Counted from the stretch's first letter, positions 37,286 through 46,395 are shown. The stretch is DNA of 64,000 nucleotides from Geobacillus vulcani PSS1 (GCF_000733845.1 NZ_JPOI01000001.1:1589501-1653500), one strand, 5' to 3'. The notes: a model not told the origin generated them from the letters alone. Made by a program: numbers and translations.

Positions 37286-38278
37286 ATGACGGTAACGATT
37301 TATGATGTGGCGCGGGAGGCGAACGTCTCGATGGCGACCGTCTCGCGCGTCGTGAACGGCAACCCGAACGTCAAGCCGTCGACGAGAAAAAAAGTGCTGG
37401 AGGCCATCGAGCGGCTCGGATACCGCCCGAACGCCGTGGCGCGGGGGCTCGCCAGCAAAAAAACGACGACGGTCGGGGTGATCATCCCCGATATTTCGAG
37501 CATTTTCTTCGCCGAACTGGCGCGCGGCATTGAGGACATTGCCACGATGTACAAGTATAACATCATTTTGAGCAACTCCGACCAAAACAAAGAAAAAGAG
37601 CTGCATTTGCTCAATACGATGCTCGCTAAGCAAGTGGACGGCCTTTTGTTTATGGGCGGAACGATCACCGAGGAGCACGTCGCCGAATTTCAAAAGTCGT
37701 CGGTGCCGATCGTGCTGGCAGCGACGATGGGGCCGGAGGAGATTCCGTCGGTCAACATCGACTATGAGCAGGCGGCGTTTGAAGCTGTGACGTATTTGCT
37801 GGAAAAAGGAAACCGCCGTGTGGCGTATGTGACCGGTCCGACCGACGACCCGATCAACCAGCGGAAGTTGGCGGGGTATCGTCGCGCGCTTGAGGAACAC
37901 GGCGCGCCGTATGAGGAAGAGCTCGTCATTGAGGGTGACAACTCGTACGACTCGGGCTTGGAAGCGTATGAGAAAATCACGGAGCTTACGGAACGGCCGA
38001 CGGCTGTGTTTGCCGGCACGGACGAAATGGCGCTCGGCATCATTCACAGCGCCCAAGACCACGGCGTGCGCGTGCCGGATGACTTGGAAGTCGTCGGCTT
38101 TGATAACACGCGATTGGCGACGATGGTGCGGCCGCGGCTGACGACTGTTGTGCAGCCGATGTATGACATCGGGGCGGTGGCGATGCGGCTCTTGACCAAG
38201 TATATGAACAAAGAACCAGTGGACCACCATATCGTCGTCTTGCCGCATCGGCTTGAGGTGCGCGAGTCGACGAAATGA
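37286..38278 (+). CDS. ccpA: Catabolite control protein A
   Basis: Global LacI/GalR-family regulator of carbon catabolite control. With HPr-Ser46-P as co-repressor it binds cre sites. The 330-aa protein has the N-terminal [23 protein letters not shown] (residues 4-23), the minor-groove hinge helix [12 protein letters not shown], and the periplasmic-binding-protein-like core. It keeps CcpA-specific stretches such as [19 protein letters not shown]. The ATG has AAAGGAGTGA upstream. Next to it lie acuCBA and acsA, classic CcpA targets. Confidence 0.98.
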   Translation: MTVTIYDVAREANVSMATVSRVVNGNPNVKPSTRKKVLEAIERLGYRPNAVARGLASKKTTTVGVIIPDISSIFFAELARGIEDIATMYKYNIILSNSDQNKEKELHLLNTMLAKQVDGLLFMGGTITEEHVAEFQKSSVPIVLAATMGPEEIPSVNIDYEQAAFEAVTYLLEKGNRRVAYVTGPTDDPINQRKLAGYRRALEEHGAPYEEELVIEGDNSYDSGLEAYEKITELTERPTAVFAGTDEMALGIIHSAQDHGVRVPDDLEVVGFDNTRLATMVRPRLTTVVQPMYDIGAVAMRLLTKYMNKEPVDHHIVVLPHRLEVRESTK

Positions 38279-38371
38279 ACAGCAGGGGCCGACCCAAAAG
38301 GTCGTCTGTTTTCCAGATCGATGAAAGATCTAGCATAACGTACACATTCGGTACGTATATATAGTGATGAA

Positions 38372-38411
38372 AGAGGGTGTCCCGATCCTTTTTGGAACAC
38401 CCTCTTTTTTT
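38372..38411 (+). terminator. Terminator after ccpA
   Basis: GAGGGTGT/ACACCCTC stem, extended by a CC/GG pair inside, followed by seven T. It faces the convergent acuC end as well. Confidence 0.85.
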
Positions 38412-38559
38412 GTCTGCTGCTTTATGCAGGCAAAAAACGGTTGAACGCTCTGCCACCTACGAAAATGCTTAGGAGGCCGGGGATTTAAGGGGAAATACTG
38501 CTCTCCAACAGTGTTTCTCAAACTGAAAAACCTTGCAACGTCATCATTTGATTCCTTTT

Positions 38560-38583
38560 GATTTCTCACCAATCGAGCGAATC
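38560..38583 (-). repeat. Degenerate copy of the GGTGAG-loop hairpin
   Basis: On the minus strand, GATT/AATC close a loop containing TTGGTGAGA. The stem is short and the match to the 2904/2978/7652 copies rests mainly on the loop, so membership is tentative. Confidence 0.35.
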
Positions 38584-38740
38584 CGTTGTTTTTCACCAGC
38601 CTTTTCGAGGTGGGAGTGCTTGGGACCCCCCGCTCCATGGCAGGTAATGAACCAAGCCATCCCCGTGCATCCCACGGTTCAGCTGCCTTACAACGACAGC
38701 AAACGAATCTCTTCATTCAAAATAATTCGGAACGACATCG

Positions 38741-39910
38741 TTATGATCGTGTCGACCGCTGGCTGCGGATGAAATACAGCGCCTTTTCCACCGTCTGGGC
38801 GTTTTTTTCGCTGATCTCCGCCTTGCGTGGAATCGGGGGATACAAGTCGTCCGGATCGTCCCACTCAAGCGGGAGCGTGACGGATGAAAGCGGTTGCCAT
38901 CGTTCGCGCCACTCATCCGGCAGCGGACCGGACACATCGGCTCGGTCGGTCATCTCCAGCCAAAGGAGCGCCCACGCCCGCGGCACGACGCGCCAAATGT
39001 CATATCCGCCGCCTCCGACGGCGATCCAGCGTCCGCCGCAATATTCATGAGCGATTTGATGCGCAAGTCTTGGAATCACCCGATACGTTTTCATCGTCAC
39101 CGACAAATGGGTGAGCGGGTCGTAATAGTGGGCGTCGACGCCGTTTTGCGTCACGATGACGTCCGGGCGGAAAAAGTCGGCGATCTCCCGAAGCGCGGTC
39201 GTATAGGCAGCAATCCATGATTCGTCTTCCGTGAATGCATCAAGCGGAATGTTGAACGAATAGCCGTAGCCTGCCCCGAGGCCGCGCTCGTTGACATTTC
39301 CCGTCCCGGGAAACAAATAGCGCCCCGTTTCATGAATCGAAAACGTGCAGACGTTCGGGTCGTCGTAAAACGCCCATTGCACCCCGTCGCCGTGGTGGGC
39401 GTCCGTGTCGACGTACAACACGCGCAGCCCGTATTTTTCCCGGATATATTGGATGGCGACGGCGCTGTCGTTGTAGACGCAAAAGCCGGACGCTTTGCCG
39501 CGGAAGCCGTGATGCAGACCGCCGCCCAAGTTGAGCGCATGCTCAGCCGCCCCGGAAAGAACAGCGTCGACGGCGGTGAGGGTGCTGCCGACAAGCAGGG
39601 CGCTCGCTTCATGCATATTCGGAAACACCGGCGTGTCTTCCGTGCCGAGGCCGTAGTTCAGCGCCGCCGCTTCAGACAGTTCGCCGCGCCCGGCTGCTTT
39701 CACCGCCTCGATGTACGAGCGGTCGTGAATGAGCGCCAGCTCGTCATCCGTCGCCATGCGTGGGGCGACGATATGGCGGTCTTCCAGCGCGCCGAGCGTG
39801 CGCAACAAGTCGTACGTCAGTTTGACCCGCAGCTGGTTGAACGGATGGTCGTCATGAAATTTGTATTGAAGAAATTGCTCGCTGTAAACGAATGCACAGT
39901 TTCGGCTCAT
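38741..39910 (-). CDS. acuC: Acetoin utilization protein AcuC (class I HDAC-like deacetylase)
   Basis: Zinc-dependent lysine deacetylase that in B. subtilis removes the inactivating acetyl group from acetyl-CoA synthetase. The 389-aa protein shows the HDAC active site: the GGGLHHG tandem histidines, [14 protein letters not shown] with Asp/His zinc ligands, and a GGGGYD loop near the C terminus. The ATG at 39910 overlaps the acuB stop in an ATGA, so acuB-acuC translation is coupled; the frame is open 9 codons further but the overlap decides the start. It is the last gene of the acuABC unit, running convergent to ccpA. Confidence 0.94.
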   Translation of the reverse strand: MSRNCAFVYSEQFLQYKFHDDHPFNQLRVKLTYDLLRTLGALEDRHIVAPRMATDDELALIHDRSYIEAVKAAGRGELSEAAALNYGLGTEDTPVFPNMHEASALLVGSTLTAVDAVLSGAAEHALNLGGGLHHGFRGKASGFCVYNDSAVAIQYIREKYGLRVLYVDTDAHHGDGVQWAFYDDPNVCTFSIHETGRYLFPGTGNVNERGLGAGYGYSFNIPLDAFTEDESWIAAYTTALREIADFFRPDVIVTQNGVDAHYYDPLTHLSVTMKTYRVIPRLAHQIAHEYCGGRWIAVGGGGYDIWRVVPRAWALLWLEMTDRADVSGPLPDEWRERWQPLSSVTLPLEWDDPDDLYPPIPRKAEISEKNAQTVEKALYFIRSQRSTRS

Positions 39911-40551
39911 GACGTAACCCCCGGCAAGTTCGGCCATAGCACGTGATAGCCGGCGTTTTGCAAATCGCGGATCAAGGGAAGCGGGTTCATCGTCTGCACG
40001 CGGAAGACTAAAATTTTGTAGTTCGGGTCTGGGTCCGGATACAACAGGACGCTGGCGATGTTCACATGGCGCTCGCTGATGATGGCCGCCGCTTTGCTGA
40101 GCATGCCGGCCTCGTTCGGCACTTTGATCTCGATTTGCGACCCTGGCTGGTGAACGCCGGTCAGCTCAATGAAGGTGCGGAGCAAATCCGTTTGCGTGAT
40201 GATGCCGACGAGCTTCCCATGGTTGACGATCGGCAGGCAGCCGATCCGGTGTTCGTAAAAGAGCGCCGCCACCTCCTCGACAAAATCGAGCGGATGGCCG
40301 ACGATAACGTCGGTTTTCATCACGTCCCCGACCGGTTTTTTCAATTCTTCCCACTGTTCGGAAAGGTGAAAAATGGATGGGCTCGCTTCGCGCAAATCTT
40401 GGCTTGTCACAAGCCCTACTAGACGTCCTTCCTCATCGACGACCGGCAGATGGCGGATGCGGTGATGGCGAAGCAACTGCAGCGCTTCAGCGATCGTATT
40501 CGCCGCGCGGACCGTCACGACCGGCGCTTTCATCACTTGTTCGACAAGCAT
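39907..40551 (-). CDS. acuB: Acetoin utilization protein AcuB (CBS pair plus ACT)
   Basis: A 214-aa cytoplasmic protein with two tandem CBS domains (residues 1-60 and 75-130; [20 protein letters not shown] and [20 protein letters not shown]) and a C-terminal ACT domain ([20 protein letters not shown]). CBS pairs bind adenine nucleotides, so AcuB probably senses energy state and tunes the AcuA/AcuC couple, but its molecular role is not established. Start ATG at 40551 has AGGGGAGAGG upstream. It overlaps acuC by 4 nt and is separated from acuA by a 229-bp gap with a strong hairpin. Confidence 0.92.
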   Translation of the reverse strand: MLVEQVMKAPVVTVRAANTIAEALQLLRHHRIRHLPVVDEEGRLVGLVTSQDLREASPSIFHLSEQWEELKKPVGDVMKTDVIVGHPLDFVEEVAALFYEHRIGCLPIVNHGKLVGIITQTDLLRTFIELTGVHQPGSQIEIKVPNEAGMLSKAAAIISERHVNIASVLLYPDPDPNYKILVFRVQTMNPLPLIRDLQNAGYHVLWPNLPGVTS

Positions 40552-40647
40552 CGTTCTCCTCTCCCCTTTGTGCGTGGCATTTTATGCGCGCCCTCGAAGC
40601 GGACGGCAGGCGCAAACATTCGGACAGCCAAGAATTTCATCCCTATA

Positions 40648-40679
40648 AGGTGGGTGAAAAACAAGTTTTGCACCCACCT
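40648..40679. terminator. Strong hairpin between acuA and acuB
   Basis: A perfect 9-bp stem AGGTGGGTG/CACCCACCT whose loop carries a further AAAAC/GTTTT pairing. There is no good T-run on the minus strand (the acuAB direction), so it is more likely an mRNA-stability or processing hairpin within the operon than a terminator. Confidence 0.5.
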
Positions 40680-40731
40680 CAGCGACATTGGGTGGGCAAG
40701 GATACCGGCATGGCAAGATTTCCCCTATAGA

Positions 40732-40756
40732 GAAACAGTTGGGTGAGCCGATTTTC
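40732..40756 (+). repeat. Degenerate copy of the GGTGAG-loop hairpin
   Basis: GAAA/TTTC closes a loop with TTGGGTGAGCC, matching the loop of the copy at 2912-2924. The stem is short; membership of the family is tentative. Confidence 0.35.
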
Positions 40757-40780
40757 CCTTTCCTGACCGGCCTTCAATAG

Positions 40781-41413
40781 CTAGTACATATAGCGGTTCA
40801 TAAACCGAAGCCGGTCGAATCGTTGGATCGATTCGGCGTCGACCCGTTTGCCGATGCGGACCATCAAGCAGTTCGCTGGATGCGAACAAATTTCTGGGTC
40901 ATCGGTCGCATACCAGACGAGTCCACCGGCGTTCATCATTTTCTCCATCACTTTTCGGTACTCCCATACGTTCAGCCCAGTGCCTTTTAGATCCCAATGC
41001 CAATAATACTCCGTTGTAATGATGATGTAGTCTTCCATGGCATCGTCCATCATCGAGACGATCAACAAATTTTTTCCGACGCCAAACCCGCGAAACTCGG
41101 GGATGACTTCAATGGCGCCAAGCTCGAGCAAATTTTCCATGTTCCCTTCTGACCAGCGCTCGAGCGGGTCGGGATACAAAAACGTCACATAACCGACGAT
41201 CGTCTCGCCGCGGCGGGCGATGATGATCCGCCCTTCCGGCAGCTTGGCGATTTCGATCAACGCTTTGTGCTGTTTGGCAGGCGGTCGGAAGGAAGTGAGG
41301 TCATGGTGGAATTCATAGCTGGCCAATGCTTCCGGCGTCACCGGCCCTTCGATGAGCAGCGTTCCTTTCGGGGTTTTCAGCTCTTTGGCGTTATACGTTT
41401 TTTTATGTTCCAT
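40781..41413 (-). CDS. acuA: Protein acetyltransferase AcuA
   Basis: GNAT-fold lysine acetyltransferase that acetylates and inactivates acetyl-CoA synthetase AcsA, encoded divergently next door. The 210-aa protein has the acetyl-CoA loop IEVIPEFRGFGVGKNLL (Q/RxxGxG/A type) near residue 115, the strand ETIVGYVTFLYPD, and the AcuA-typical YWHWDLKGTGLNVWEYRKVMEKMM. Start is the ATG at 41413 with AGGTGG upstream; the frame runs back to 41455. It is first gene of the acuABC unit and probably under CcpA control, although I did not find a clear cre upstream. Confidence 0.94.
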   Translation of the reverse strand: MEHKKTYNAKELKTPKGTLLIEGPVTPEALASYEFHHDLTSFRPPAKQHKALIEIAKLPEGRIIIARRGETIVGYVTFLYPDPLERWSEGNMENLLELGAIEVIPEFRGFGVGKNLLIVSMMDDAMEDYIIITTEYYWHWDLKGTGLNVWEYRKVMEKMMNAGGLVWYATDDPEICSHPANCLMVRIGKRVDAESIQRFDRLRFMNRYMY

Positions 41414-41523
41414 TCGGCCACCACCTGAATTGGTCGTTCTTTTATCATTATACATGAAACCATCGTCGGCTGGCGCGGTTCAAAAAAATTTCCAAAAGCG
41501 GGGGACAAGAAATATTTTAAAAA

Positions 41524-41552
41524 TTGAGAAATGGGTTTTGATAGACTATAAT
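41524..41552 (+). promoter_or_regulatory. Sigma-A promoter of acsA
   Basis: TTGAGA at 41524-41529, 17-nt spacer, perfect TATAAT at 41547-41552; 36 nt upstream of the start codon. Confidence 0.75.
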
Positions 41553-41587
41553 AGAAATGTAATCACTTACATAAGGGGGATCGGAGA

Positions 41588-43303
41588 ATGAAAACAGAAC
41601 GGCTGCCCGTCATACAAGGGGACTACAACTTGAAAGACTACGAGGAAACATACAAACGGTTTCAATGGTCGGAAGTGGAAAAAGAGTTTTCTTGGCACGA
41701 AACGGGACGAGTCAACATGGCGTATGAGGCGATCGACCGCCATGCTGAGTCGTTCCGTAAAAATAAAGTGGCGCTCTACTACCGCGACGCGGTGCGGAAT
41801 GAAAAATATACGTTCAAAGAAATGAAAGAGATGTCCAATAAGGTGGCGAACGTCTTAAAACAGGCGGCGGACATTCAGAAAGGCGACCGCGTGTTTGTGT
41901 TTATGCCGCGCTCTCCGGAACTGTACTTTGCGGTTTTGGGCATCATCAAAACCGGCGCCATCGTCGGACCGTTGTTTGAGGCGTTCATGGAAGGCGCGGT
42001 GCGCGACCGTCTCGAAGACAGCGGGGCGAAAGCGATCGTGACGACGCCGGAGCTTCTGCCGCGCGTGCCGGTCGGCGATTTGCCGGAGTTGAAATACGTC
42101 TTTTTGGTTGGCGACGGCATTGTCGAGGAAGGGCCGTACATCGATTTGAAAAAGCGGATGAATGAGGCGAGCAAGCACTTTGACATCGAATGGGTCGACC
42201 GCCAAGACGGCTTGATTTTGCATTACACCTCCGGTTCAACCGGCAAGCCGAAAGGCGTCCTGCACGTCCATAACGCGATGATTCAGCACTATCAAACCGC
42301 GAAATGGGTGCTCGACTTAAAAGAAGACGACATTTACTGGTGCACGGCTGACCCAGGGTGGGTGACCGGGACGTCGTACGGCATTTTCGGCCCATGGCTG
42401 TGCGGGGCGTCCAGCGTCGTCGTCGGCGGCCGCTTCAGCCCGGACGCTTGGTATCAAACGATTCAAGATTTCGGCGTCACCGTCTGGTACAGCGCGCCGA
42501 CGGCGTTTCGCATGCTGATGGGCGCCGGCGATGAGATCGTGAAAAAATACGATTTAAGCTCGCTCCGCCACATTTTGAGCGTCGGCGAGCCGCTCAACCC
42601 AGAAGTCATCCGCTGGGGAATGAAAGTGTTCGGCCGCCGCATCCATGATACGTGGTGGATGACGGAAACGGGCGGTCATCTCATCTGCAACTACCCATGC
42701 ATGGAAATCAAGCCGGGATCGATGGGGAAACCGATTCCGGGCGTCGAGGCGGCGATCATCGACGACCAAGGAAACGTCCTGCCGCCGTACCGGATGGGCA
42801 ACTTGGCCATCAAAAAAGGCTGGCCGTCGATGATGAAAACGATTTGGAACAACCCGCAAAAATATGAATCGTACTTTATCGGCGACTGGTACGTCTCGGG
42901 CGACTCGGCCTACATGGACGAAGACGGCTACTTCTGGTTCCAAGGGCGCGTGGACGATGTCATCAACACATCCGGCGAGCGCGTTGGGCCGTTTGAAGTC
43001 GAAAGCAAGCTCGTCGAGCATCCGGCCGTTGCGGAAGCTGGCGTCATCGGCAAGCCGGATCCGGTGCGCGGGGAAATCATCAAAGCGTTCATCGCGCTCC
43101 GCGAAGGGTACGAGCCGTCTGAGGAACTGAAAGAAGACATCCGCCAGTTCGTCAAAAAAGGGCTCGCTGCCCATGCGGCGCCGCGCGAGATCGAGTTCCG
43201 CGACAAACTGCCGAAAACGCGGAGCGGGAAAATCATGCGCCGCGTCTTAAAAGCGTGGGAGCTCAACTTGCCGACCGGCGATTTGTCAACGATGGAAGAC
43301 TGA
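41588..43303 (+). CDS. acsA: Acetyl-CoA synthetase AcsA
   Basis: Activates acetate to acetyl-CoA through acetyl-AMP in the cytoplasm. The 571-aa ANL-family protein has the P-loop-like LHYTSGSTGKPKGVLH (around residue 214), the adenylate motif DTWWMTETGGH, the YVSGDSAYMDEDGYFWFQGR hinge region in two parts, and the C-terminal PKTRSGKIMRRVLK containing the lysine that AcuA acetylates and AcuC deacetylates. Start ATG 41588 has AAGGGGGA upstream. Divergent from acuA. Confidence 0.97.
   Translation: MKTERLPVIQGDYNLKDYEETYKRFQWSEVEKEFSWHETGRVNMAYEAIDRHAESFRKNKVALYYRDAVRNEKYTFKEMKEMSNKVANVLKQAADIQKGDRVFVFMPRSPELYFAVLGIIKTGAIVGPLFEAFMEGAVRDRLEDSGAKAIVTTPELLPRVPVGDLPELKYVFLVGDGIVEEGPYIDLKKRMNEASKHFDIEWVDRQDGLILHYTSGSTGKPKGVLHVHNAMIQHYQTAKWVLDLKEDDIYWCTADPGWVTGTSYGIFGPWLCGASSVVVGGRFSPDAWYQTIQDFGVTVWYSAPTAFRMLMGAGDEIVKKYDLSSLRHILSVGEPLNPEVIRWGMKVFGRRIHDTWWMTETGGHLICNYPCMEIKPGSMGKPIPGVEAAIIDDQGNVLPPYRMGNLAIKKGWPSMMKTIWNNPQKYESYFIGDWYVSGDSAYMDEDGYFWFQGRVDDVINTSGERVGPFEVESKLVEHPAVAEAGVIGKPDPVRGEIIKAFIALREGYEPSEELKEDIRQFVKKGLAAHAAPREIEFRDKLPKTRSGKIMRRVLKAWELNLPTGDLSTMED
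41651..41664 (+). promoter_or_regulatory. Candidate cre (CcpA site) inside acsA
   Basis: TACAAACGGTTTCA matches the cre consensus TGNAARCGNWWWCA at every specified position except one (A for G at position 2). It lies about 90 nt downstream of the likely transcription start, a position typical of CcpA roadblock repression, as known for B. subtilis acsA. Confidence 0.6.
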
Positions 43304-43312
43304 TGAGCGAAA

Positions 43313-43350
43313 AGCGTCTGGAACACCCGCTGTTCCAGACGCTATTGTTC
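43313..43350 (+). terminator. Terminator after acsA
   Basis: Perfect 13-bp stem AGCGTCTGGAACA/TGTTCCAGACGCT with a 5-nt loop, followed by ATTGTTCTTTT. Confidence 0.8.
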
Positions 43351-43523
43351 TTTTCCGGCGAAAGCCGAAGCTGGGGCGGCTGCAAAGACGGTGATGGAAC
43401 GGAAAACGCGGCCAACAGCCTGATTTCTCCATTTGAAAAACCTCATAAATGCTTGTTTCTCCTTCGCTTAAGAACCATCCATTTGCCGAAAATCGTTATG
43501 CTTTCCCCATTTTCACCAAACAA

Positions 43524-43559
43524 GAAAGGGTGTCCCAACAAGAATCGCGACACCCTTTC
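43524..43559 (-). terminator. Terminator of the PBP gene
   Basis: Perfect 11-bp stem GAAAGGGTGTC/GACACCCTTTC; on the minus strand it is followed by TTGTTTGG, on the plus strand by C-rich sequence. Confidence 0.65.
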
Positions 43560-43632
43560 CCATCCCCATATGCACGCGCCAACGCCTTGTGCAAAGCGAA
43601 CGGCATCTTCTGAAGAAAGACCATCGTTTCGG

Positions 43633-46395
43633 TCAGCCCCTTGTTGCTTCGCCATCGCCCGACGGCGAAGGAGAAGACGGCTTCCCGCTCTTTTGATGAC
43701 CGGAATCCGGCGATGAGGCGGACGGCAGCGAAACGGGGTTCGACGGCGCCGATTCCTGTCCGGCGATGTCCACAGCGGTGACGCAGTATGAAACGCCCGG
43801 CCACAACGGCGAAAACGAGGCTGCCTCGTCCACTTTAACAACGGCAACGATGCGCCGCGCCCCCGTTTCGTTCACTTGATAGACGCGGTAGCCGATGACA
43901 TCCGGCTCGTTATGGCGATTCCAGACGAGCTTGCCGCCTGCCAGCCGAGCGGCGGGTCGAGTCGGAGGACGGCCGTTTTCCTTTAATGTGGAGACTAGCA
44001 GTGCATCGCCCGCCTGCCCCTCGCCGTTGATCCCCCAATCGGCGAGAAGCTTCGGATTCACGATCATTTCACGAGCGACAAACTCTTCCGGCGTCGTCTC
44101 GAGCGCGGCATAGCGGCGTCCGCCGATGACGACGACCCGGCTTTCCATCACTTCCTCGCCGCTTCCTTCCCGCGGCGCAAATTTCGCATTGTATAGATCG
44201 TAGCGGACAAGCCCGGCTTTTTCACACGTGGCCGACGGGCTGAAGCCGCTCGCGGCGCAGTAAGCGCGGCGGACGATGCCGCCCGGCATGAGAAACCGGT
44301 CGGACGGCGCGATGAGCTTCGGGTTTTCTTGATAGGCAGCATTGATCAGCCGCGCCCATAACAGCTGGGTGCGCTGGCTGTAGGAAAGCCCTTTGTAGCG
44401 GGACTCAAGCGGCGCCGGCCGGTCATAGCCGATCCAAACGCCGAACGTGACGTTCGGATTGACGGCGATAAACCACGAATCGCGCTTGTCTTGCGATGTT
44501 CCGGTTTTTCCCGCCCAATCAGCGGAAAAGGTCAAGTAGCGCGGCACTGACGAGGCCGTTCCGCCGTGAAGCACGTCGCGCATCATATCGATCATCAAGT
44601 ACGACGTTTGCGGTGAAAACACCGGAACGGGTTTGCTTTGATGTTTGTAAACGATCTTTCCGTTCTTGTCGACAATCTTCTCAATCATGTAGGCGTCAAC
44701 GAACGATCCGTAATTGGCGAACGTCGCATAGGCGTTGACGTTTTCCTCGACCGTGACGCCAATGTGCGTCCCGCCGATCGCCAAAGCCGGATTGGCTTCT
44801 TCTTGATTCGAAACGCTTGTGATCCCCATTTTATGCAAATAATGGATCGGATGCCGGGGTTGAATTTTTCGATACGTCCGGACGGCCGGAATGTTGAACG
44901 ATTGCTGCAAGGCATAGCGCGCCGTGACGAGCCCGTGCGTTTTTCCGTCCGCGTTTTTCGGCGTATACGAACCGATCGACAACGGGAGATCGGGAATGAT
45001 CGTCGCCGGCTGGACAACGCCCATCTCCATCGCCGGTGCGTACACCAAGAGCGGCTTCATCGTTGACCCGTTGGATCGGTGCGCCTGGGTGGCGTGGTTC
45101 AGCTGTTCGCGCTTGTAGTCGCGGCCGCCGACGAAGCTGATGATTTTTCCTGTTTTGTTTTCGATCAGCATCGCCCCGACTTCGACTGGTTGGCGATGGG
45201 AGATCATTTTTCCTGTTTTCTTGTCTTTGCTGTAATACACATTGTCGCTTCCGTAATACGGGTAGCGGGTGGCGATGCGTTGCATTTGTTCATAAATCTT
45301 TTTATTGATCGTCGTATAAATCCGATATCCACCTTGGCGCAACGCTTTTTCTGCCTCGCCGAGGTAGCGGCGGGAACGAGCGGGATCGCGCTTCCATTCT
45401 TCCGGCTTATAGCCGTCGCGCTTGGCGAATGTTTCCGCCAACACGTCTTTTGCCCGTTTCTCGATTTCCATCGTCAAAAATGGATACCGTTCAAACGGCG
45501 ACGGCTTCGGGGCGGCGAAATGCTTCGCCACATCATAGGCAAGCGCTTCCTTATACTGCTTTTCGGAAATATAGCCGGCCCGCTTCATCCGGTACAGCAC
45601 CGTTTTCATCCGTTTCAAGCCCGCGGAAATGTCCGGCTTGACGCTGCCGTCAGCGGCAAACGGGGTGTAGACGAACGGATTTTGCGGCAGGCCGGCCAAA
45701 AACGCTGCCTGAGGGAGGTTCAACTGTTTGGCGTTGACGCCAAAGACGCCCTGGGCCGCGGCTTGGATGCCGGCGACGTTGCGCCCGGACGAGCTGCGGC
45801 CGAACGGAACGACGTTTAAATAGGCCTGTAAAATGTCTGTTTTGGAAAAAAATTTTTCCAGACGAAGCGAGAGCAGCATTTCTTTCGCCTTCCGTTCAAA
45901 CGACACCTCGTTCGTCAGCATCTGGTTTTTGACGAGCTGCTGCGTGAGCGTGCTCCCGCCGCTTTTGACCGGTGAGTTGGTCAGCTCTTGAAACACAGCG
46001 CGGATGACGGCCTTCGGAACGACGCCGTGATGTTCATAAAAATGTTCGTCTTCTGTCGCGATGATGGCTTGCACGACGTACGGAGACACGTCGGACAGGC
46101 GCACTGCCTCGCGGTCAAGGTCGGACCGGAACCGCCCTAAATACACGCCGCCGTCAAAGTACATATGGCTCGTTTCGCCGTAACTGTAAATCTCCTTTTT
46201 CATCTCGTCGGGCGAGGGAATGGGCATATCCTTGACCAAAAAGGCAAAATAGCCGGCGCCCGCGCCGATGGCAAAGCAGACAAAGCAGAGTGCGGCGACG
46301 AGCAAAATCAAGATGACGTTCCAAACGACATCGTATGTAAGTGAAAAATAATGCCACGCTTTTTCAAGAGAAGCGGAAAATTGGTTTCGCTTCAT
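43633..46395 (-). CDS. Class A penicillin-binding protein with FN3 tail
   Basis: Bifunctional peptidoglycan polymerase of 920 aa. One N-terminal transmembrane helix (residues 20-45) is followed by the GT51 transglycosylase (catalytic Glu in ATEDEHFYEHHG near 112; GGSTLTQQLVKNQ). The transpeptidase has S444 in NGSTMKP, SxN in QQSFNIP and KTG in WAGKTGTS near 630. A C-terminal fibronectin-III-like domain (about 810-900, KLVWNRHNEPDVIGYRVYQV) and a Ser/Pro/Gly tail complete it. It is not part of the B. subtilis acsA-tyrS interval, so the gene is a lineage addition here. Start ATG 46395 has GGGGGG upstream; the longer frame to 46518 lacks an RBS. Exact PBP subclass not assigned. Confidence 0.94.
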   Translation of the reverse strand: MKRNQFSASLEKAWHYFSLTYDVVWNVILILLVAALCFVCFAIGAGAGYFAFLVKDMPIPSPDEMKKEIYSYGETSHMYFDGGVYLGRFRSDLDREAVRLSDVSPYVVQAIIATEDEHFYEHHGVVPKAVIRAVFQELTNSPVKSGGSTLTQQLVKNQMLTNEVSFERKAKEMLLSLRLEKFFSKTDILQAYLNVVPFGRSSSGRNVAGIQAAAQGVFGVNAKQLNLPQAAFLAGLPQNPFVYTPFAADGSVKPDISAGLKRMKTVLYRMKRAGYISEKQYKEALAYDVAKHFAAPKPSPFERYPFLTMEIEKRAKDVLAETFAKRDGYKPEEWKRDPARSRRYLGEAEKALRQGGYRIYTTINKKIYEQMQRIATRYPYYGSDNVYYSKDKKTGKMISHRQPVEVGAMLIENKTGKIISFVGGRDYKREQLNHATQAHRSNGSTMKPLLVYAPAMEMGVVQPATIIPDLPLSIGSYTPKNADGKTHGLVTARYALQQSFNIPAVRTYRKIQPRHPIHYLHKMGITSVSNQEEANPALAIGGTHIGVTVEENVNAYATFANYGSFVDAYMIEKIVDKNGKIVYKHQSKPVPVFSPQTSYLMIDMMRDVLHGGTASSVPRYLTFSADWAGKTGTSQDKRDSWFIAVNPNVTFGVWIGYDRPAPLESRYKGLSYSQRTQLLWARLINAAYQENPKLIAPSDRFLMPGGIVRRAYCAASGFSPSATCEKAGLVRYDLYNAKFAPREGSGEEVMESRVVVIGGRRYAALETTPEEFVAREMIVNPKLLADWGINGEGQAGDALLVSTLKENGRPPTRPAARLAGGKLVWNRHNEPDVIGYRVYQVNETGARRIVAVVKVDEAASFSPLWPGVSYCVTAVDIAGQESAPSNPVSLPSASSPDSGHQKSGKPSSPSPSGDGEATRG

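Larger units (their letters stand above)
38279..38740. other. 462-bp gap between ccpA and acuC
   Basis: No gene. In B. subtilis the flagellar stator genes motP and motS lie here; I see no remnant. It holds the ccpA terminator, a TTTCTC...GAAAAA repeat (about 38510) and a hairpin whose loop resembles the 2.9/7.6-kb repeat (38560-38583). A 128-codon frame on the minus strand (38330-38716) has no RBS or family resemblance and is judged spurious. Confidence 0.6.
43304..43632. other. 329-bp convergent gap between acsA and the PBP gene
   Basis: No gene. It holds the acsA terminator (43313-43350), a TTTCTC...GAAAAACCT repeat segment (about 43415-43480) resembling sequences at 7.9 and 38.5 kb, and the hairpin GAAAGGGTGTC/GACACCCTTTC (43524-43559) which is the likely terminator for the minus-strand PBP gene. 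Confidence 0.6.

Noticed and set aside
37037..38248. 403-codon minus-strand frame over ccpA
   Set aside because: Antisense of ccpA, which is beyond doubt; it also crosses the aroA terminator.
38330..38716. 128-codon minus-strand frame between ccpA and acuC
   Set aside because: No RBS, crosses the ccpA terminator and repeat-like DNA, and the product resembles no family; treated as non-coding.
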